Source: Streptosporangiaceae bacterium NEAU-GS5 (GTDB lineage: Bacteria > Actinomycetota > Actinomycetes > Streptosporangiales > Streptosporangiaceae). From it: a stretch of 64,000 bases of DNA. Positions 60,305 to 64,000 of this stretch are shown here, one piece after another. The stretch's first letter is position 1. The number at the start of each line of letters is the position of its first letter. The notes below the pieces were generated by a model that was not told the origin of the DNA, ran no database searches, and saw only the letters and a program-made list of their open reading frames with translations. The translations under genes and the position numbers were made by a program. The DNA is taken from the NCBI GenBank assembly GCA_017592665.1, contig JAGFNW010000001.1, forward strand, positions 310,001 to 374,000, written 5' to 3'.

Positions 60305-61126
60305 GTGCTCCCCGACAACTCCCTCGCCGCCAACCAGCAGCCGCCCCGGATCGACACCAGCGTGTCCCACTCGGCCCGGATCTGGAATTACTGGCTCGGC
60401 GGTAAAGACCACTATGAAGTGGACCGGAGGGTCGGTGACCAGCTCCGCGCCATCAACCCCGACATCGTGCTCACGGCGCGCGCCGATCGGGCGTTCTTAG
60501 GCCGGGCCGTGCGCCATCTGGCGGGCGAAAGAGGGATCCGGCAGTTCCTCGACATCGGCACGGGCCTTCCCACCGCGGGCAACACACACGAGATCGCCCA
60601 GCAGGTGGCGCCGGAGTCGCGCATCGTCTACGTCGACAACGACCCCGTGGTGCTGGCCCACGCCAAGGCACTGCTCGTGGGCACCCCGCAGGGCGCGACC
60701 CGCTACATCGACGCCGATCTCCACGACCCGGAGACGATCCTCCGCGAGGCGGCCGGCACGCTCGACTTCACCCAGCCGGTCGCCATCATGCTGCTCGGCA
60801 TCATGCACTTCATCGCCGACGACGACGAGGCCCACGCGATCCTCAAGCACCTCATGTCGGCCGTCCCCGCCGGTAGCCACCTGGCGATCGTCCACGTCAC
60901 CGCCGTGATCACTCCCGAGGCCAAATACGAGGAGGTGCGGCACTGGAACGAATACGGCAAGCCCAAGCTGACCATCCGCACCCCCGAGCAGATCGAGCGG
61001 TTCTTCGACGGCCTCGAACTGCTGGAGCCGGGCGTGGTGTCGACCACGCGCTGGCGGCCCGAGCCGAGCCCCTTCGGCGTCACGGCCGAGATCGACGGCT
61101 TCTGCGGCGTCGGCCGTAAGCCGTGA
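60305..61126 (+). CDS. DUF574-family SAM-dependent methyltransferase
   Basis: A 273-residue methyltransferase of the actinobacterial PF04672 family, identified by IDTSVSHSARIWNYWLGGKD and the SAM motif FLDIGTGLPT. GTG start chosen because homology begins soon after; an ATG at 60251 would add 18 residues. Such genes often neighbour XRE/DUF397 pairs, as here. Substrate unknown. Confidence 0.87.
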   Translation: MLPDNSLAANQQPPRIDTSVSHSARIWNYWLGGKDHYEVDRRVGDQLRAINPDIVLTARADRAFLGRAVRHLAGERGIRQFLDIGTGLPTAGNTHEIAQQVAPESRIVYVDNDPVVLAHAKALLVGTPQGATRYIDADLHDPETILREAAGTLDFTQPVAIMLLGIMHFIADDDEAHAILKHLMSAVPAGSHLAIVHVTAVITPEAKYEEVRHWNEYGKPKLTIRTPEQIERFFDGLELLEPGVVSTTRWRPEPSPFGVTAEIDGFCGVGRKP

Positions 61127-61129
61127 GCC

Positions 61130-62035
61130 CTACAGCTCTTTGAGGATCGTCTTGAGCAGGGCGGGCGTCGCCTCGGTCGGCTCGGCCTGGATGCTGAGGG
61201 TGTTCATCACGGCCGCGTAGTCGTCGATGTCGCTCTGCTTGTCGAGATAGACGGCGCTGGTGAGCTGCTCCAGATAGATCACGTCGGGCAGGTCGGGCTC
61301 GGCGAACCGCAGGATCGTGAACGGGCCGCCGGCCGCCGCGTGGGCGCCGACCTCGAACGGCAGGATCTGCAGGGTCACGTTGGGCAGCGCGGAGACGCGG
61401 ATCAGGTGCTCGATCTGGGCACGCTGGACGTCGCGGCCGCCGAGCGGCCGGCGCAGCGCCGCCTCGTCGACGATGGCCCACAGCGTGGGTGGCTCGGACC
61501 TCGTGAGGATCTGCTGGCGGTGCATCCGCAGCTCGACCCGCCGGTCGATCACCTCGTCCGGGGTGGTGGCATGACGCATGCGGATGACGGCGCGGGCATA
61601 GTCGGCCGTCTGCAGCAGGCCGGGGATGAACTGCACCTCGTAGGTGCGGACGGTGATGGCCGCCTCTTCCAGGCCGACATAAACCTCGAACCAGGCCGGC
61701 AACAGGTCGTTGTATTGATGCCACCAGCCGGGCGTGCTGGCCCTGCGCGCCAGCTCCAGCATCGTCTCGCGCTCGGTCTCGTCGGTGATGCCGTAGAGGG
61801 TCAGCAGATCGGCGACGTCGCGCTGCTTGAAGGAGGTGCGCCCGAGCTCCAGCCGGCTGATCTTGGAGTGGGTGCCGCGGATCGCGTAGCCGGCATCCTC
61901 ACGGCTGATCGACTGAGATTCCCGCAACCGCCGCAGCTGAGCGCCCAGCATGATGCGCAACACGGTAGGGCCGCCACGGCTAGGACTGGGCGTCCCGCCG
62001 GAGACGGGATCCCGGTCAGGTCGCGCGCTGATCAT
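61130..62035 (-). CDS. XRE-family regulator with DUF5753 domain
   Basis: A 301-residue regulator: HTH LGAQLRRLRESQSISREDAG (about 30-49) with SKISRLELGR, then a DUF5753 C-terminus (FIPGLLQTADYARAVI). The ATG MISARPD is preferred; a start at 62086 adds 17 Arg/Cys-rich residues. It pairs with the DUF397 gene upstream on the same strand. Confidence 0.9.
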   Translation of the reverse strand: MISARPDRDPVSGGTPSPSRGGPTVLRIMLGAQLRRLRESQSISREDAGYAIRGTHSKISRLELGRTSFKQRDVADLLTLYGITDETERETMLELARRASTPGWWHQYNDLLPAWFEVYVGLEEAAITVRTYEVQFIPGLLQTADYARAVIRMRHATTPDEVIDRRVELRMHRQQILTRSEPPTLWAIVDEAALRRPLGGRDVQRAQIEHLIRVSALPNVTLQILPFEVGAHAAAGGPFTILRFAEPDLPDVIYLEQLTSAVYLDKQSDIDDYAAVMNTLSIQAEPTEATPALLKTILKEL

Positions 62036-62290
62036 ACGTGGGTCCCTTCGCCTGCGGCATCGATCGCACTTCCCGCGCGGCATCACTATCGCACACCGCT
62101 ACGGCTCGTGCACCGCCGCTCACGCTGACGCTGTCGCGACAATCTCGGTCAGGGATCAGCAGAGCGTCATTCGGCCCGGCCACGCCGATCGGACCTGCGG
62201 TTATTTACTGCCGACACCGTTCGATTCCGTGCGATTCCACTCGACTCCGTCCGGCTCCACCCTGGCTCCAATCGGCGTGGTGCGGCGTCC

Positions 62291-62518
62291 TCAGCTCCGG
62301 GTCAGGTAGTCGAACTCTCCATCATGGGCGCCCCGGATGAAGGCGGTGATCTCCGCAGTCGTGTAGATCAACGCGGGTCCGCCCGGGTCCCGGGAGTTGC
62401 GGATGGCAACGTTCCCATCCGGCAGCTTCGCCACTTCGACACAGTTTCCATCCGGGTTGCTGTGCCTGCTCTTGCGCCAGGCCGCGTCCTGCAGCAGCGC
62501 TGAATGTGTTGTGTGCAT
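62291..62518 (-). CDS. DUF397 domain protein
   Basis: A 75-residue protein with the DUF397 signature WRKSRHSNPDGNCVEVA and VAIRNSRDPGGPAL. These proteins act with DUF5753-XRE regulators in streptomycete-like development and may be toxin/antitoxin-like. The start ATG has GAGG upstream. Confidence 0.92.
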   Translation of the reverse strand: MHTTHSALLQDAAWRKSRHSNPDGNCVEVAKLPDGNVAIRNSRDPGGPALIYTTAEITAFIRGAHDGEFDYLTRS

Positions 62519-62577
62519 GTTGGACCTCACTGTGTTCAGACCTCCAACGTACGTCGGAAGGCGCTTGGCACGATAGC

Positions 62578-62645
62578 GGATGCACGTGCATATGAGCGTG
62601 CATATGTTATTTCCTGGGCATGCAAGTGCAGATGTACTTGCATCG
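62578..62645. promoter_or_regulatory. TGCA-rich palindromic region
   Basis: Contains the 12-base palindrome ATGCACGTGCAT (62580-62591), a second GTGCATATG copy, and arms ATGCAAGT/ACTTGCAT (62620-62627 and 62636-62643) around 8 bases. It lies in the divergent gap between the DUF397 gene and the next small gene, so regulatory binding is likely. Confidence 0.5.
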
Positions 62646-62720
62646 ACTGCGTTGATTGGGAAGGATGTTCCTGCACGCGCGCCACGGTCTACCGGCTACG
62701 AGCGAGGGCGGAAGATCTTG

Positions 62721-62945
62721 ATGCCAGCACATTTCAGCACGCCTCATGACGCCTCCACAATGGCGCAACTGCACGCGAGGTGGCCGGGATGGGTCATCAC
62801 CTGGGGCGCTTGGCGGCGGACGTACACCGCTTTCGAATGCCGCGATCCTCTGCACTGCAGGGTCGTCGAGGCCGCCACCGCCGAGCAGTTGCAGGACGCC
62901 ATGGGACGCGTGGAAGCCGAGCTCATGTTCGTCGTGCCCGAGTGA
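62721..62945 (+). CDS. Small hypothetical protein near the XRE/DUF397 pair
   Basis: A 74-residue protein with ARWPGWVITWGAWRRTYTAF and a helical C-terminus (VEAATAEQLQDAMGRVEAEL). I recall such small proteins beside actinobacterial XRE/DUF397 loci; function unknown. ATG chosen with GGCGGAAG upstream; longer starts run through the palindromic region. Confidence 0.65.
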   Translation: MPAHFSTPHDASTMAQLHARWPGWVITWGAWRRTYTAFECRDPLHCRVVEAATAEQLQDAMGRVEAELMFVVPE

Positions 62946-63046
62946 GTGCAACGCGCTGACGCGCGGCCGCTCGGGCCGAAAGACCGCCGCAGGCCTCCGA
63001 GCCCGGAAACGGGGGCCTGCGGTGGAAGCCGGGGCAGGAGGGATCG

Positions 63047-63595
63047 TCAGGCGAGCTTCTCGAAGGTGCCGATGAACAGCTCCATGGCCGCGTCGACGCC
63101 CTCCCGATCGCCGGTGGCCAGCAGGTCGAGCAGCAGGCCGCGCACGACGGCGATGCCGAGCCTGGCCCACGCGGCCGCCACGTCCGGCTCATGGCCCTGG
63201 GCGACCAGCATGTCGATCATGGGCTGAGCCATGTCGTCGACCACGCCGTCGAGCAGCTGCGTGGTGTGCGTACGGCCTTGCAGGGCCTGGCCGTAGAGCT
63301 CGAAGAACAGCCGCTCGAGCGGCCACATGGACGGGTCGGCCAGCCGCCGCCACATCTGCCTGGCCTGGTCACCGAGGAGCGGACCCGGCTCGAACTCGGT
63401 CAGCGCCTGCTTCTGCCGGCTCTCGACGGCCCGGACCACCTCCACCAGAAGGCCCTCTTTTGAGCCGAAGTGATAGACGAGCATGCGGTGGCTCGTGCCG
63501 AGCGCGGCAGCGAGCTGCCGCAGGCTGAGGTCGCCGATTCCGTGGGCGGCGACGTAGTCCACCGTCGCGTCGAGCAACCGCTGCCGGGCCTTCAT
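63047..63595 (-). CDS. TetR family transcriptional regulator
   Basis: A 182-residue repressor with the HTH LSLRQLAAALGTSHRMLVYHFGSKEG (core LRQLAAALGTSHRMLVYHF) and a helical ligand domain. The ATG MKARQRL overlaps the operator palindrome; ATG 63604 is an alternative. Divergent from the SRPBCC gene. Confidence 0.87.
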   Translation of the reverse strand: MKARQRLLDATVDYVAAHGIGDLSLRQLAAALGTSHRMLVYHFGSKEGLLVEVVRAVESRQKQALTEFEPGPLLGDQARQMWRRLADPSMWPLERLFFELYGQALQGRTHTTQLLDGVVDDMAQPMIDMLVAQGHEPDVAAAWARLGIAVVRGLLLDLLATGDREGVDAAMELFIGTFEKLA

Positions 63596-63610
63596 GTACC
63601 ACATGGTACA
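63595..63610. promoter_or_regulatory. TetR operator
   Basis: TGTACCA-CA-TGGTACA has perfect 7-base arms and overlaps the TetR start codon. A half-site TGGTACA recurs at 63622-63628, so the site controls the divergent pair. Confidence 0.75.
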
Positions 63611-63666
63611 GTCCTACCGAGTGGTACATCCGGCTGGAACACGCAGCACATCGCGAGGAGAGCGCC

Positions 63667-64000
63667 ATGCTGGAGATCAACGTGCGGGCGCGGTCGGCGG
63701 CCGCCCCCGACAAGCTGTACGCGTTAGTGGCCGACGGCGCCCGGTGGCCCGAGTGCTCGGCCATCGGCTCCTTCGAACTGGAGCGCCCGGGAGAGACCGA
63801 GGCCGAGGGCGTCGGCGCGATCCGCGTGTTCAAGACGGGCACCGTCAAAAGCCGTGAGCTGGTCGTCGAGGCCGTCCCCGGCCGTCGCTTCGCGTACACC
63901 ATGCTGTCTGGAATGCCGCTGCGGGACTACCGCGCCGACGTCGAGCTGACGCCCGACGGCGACGGGACCATCATCGAGTGGCGCGCGCGGTTCGCCGCCA
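63667..64000 (+). CDS. SRPBCC family protein, 3' truncated by window end
   Basis: At least 111 residues of a polyketide-cyclase/START-like protein: LEINVRARSAAAPDKLYALV, then WPECSAIGSFELERPG, with GIGAIRVF-like strands. The ribosome site GAGGAGAG precedes the ATG. The gene continues beyond 64000. Regulated with the divergent TetR gene. Confidence 0.85.
   Translation, partial: MLEINVRARSAAAPDKLYALVADGARWPECSAIGSFELERPGETEAEGVGAIRVFKTGTVKSRELVVEAVPGRRFAYTMLSGMPLRDYRADVELTPDGDGTIIEWRARFAA

Overview
The window is very GC-rich and densely coded, with GTG/TTG starts and many ATGA/GTGA gene overlaps. It carries an AfsR/SARP-type regulator, a DUF5753-XRE/DUF397 pair, a DUF574 methyltransferase, an FxSxx-type RiPP locus and standalone PASTA proteins. 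This points to a filamentous actinobacterium, probably of the Streptosporangiaceae/Nonomuraea kind; the genus is inference. I see no rRNA, tRNA, CRISPR array or insertion sequence.

Layout. 0-5.5 kb: a BMP-type ABC importer (two permeases and a lipoprotein) joined by start/stop overlaps to a biuret-hydrolase-like enzyme, a degenerate paralogue of it, and allophanate hydrolase; this looks like a urea-derivative nitrogen salvage operon. 5.5-13 kb: a large SARP regulator, a DrrAB-type exporter with a MarR repressor, an EamA transporter, a carbonic anhydrase and a frameshifted winged-helix pseudogene. 13-16.6 kb: dehydrogenase, IlvD/Edd dehydratase and SDR of a sugar-acid pathway. 17.3-24.5 kb: an ECF41/SigJ-type sigma factor with its epimerase-like partner, small regulators, oxidoreductases, TetR/rhodanese and a serine hydrolase. 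24.6-31.3 kb: a GH42 beta-galactosidase, a CUT1 sugar importer and a LacI repressor tied together by four matching operators. 31.3-42.8 kb: MFS transporter, two-component system, Ser/Thr kinase, rhamnose mutarotase and ArsR/MarR modules.

42.9-52.9 kb is the most unusual region. It holds a radical-SAM FxsB-type maturase, an HExxH peptide-modifying protein, a divergent STAND-TPR protein (FxsT-like), a 51-residue precursor ending in F-D-A-G-L rather than FxSxx, and then a SIR2-domain protein overlapping an nSTAND-TPR NTPase. The last two resemble an NAD-depleting defence pair standing where FxS loci often carry the TIR-like FxsC. Synonymous positions look richer in A/T here than in the flanks.

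54.3-56.6 kb holds a second candidate RiPP system: a 64-residue peptide with a His/Asp-alternating tail, overlapping a fusion of an HExxH domain to an O-methyltransferase. The two HExxH proteins in the window share a downstream Y-x-H-L motif that could supply the third iron ligand. The window closes with an SsuABC-like ABC importer, whose permease/ATPase junction contains an expanded repeat, then XRE/DUF397 genes and a TetR/SRPBCC pair running off the right edge.
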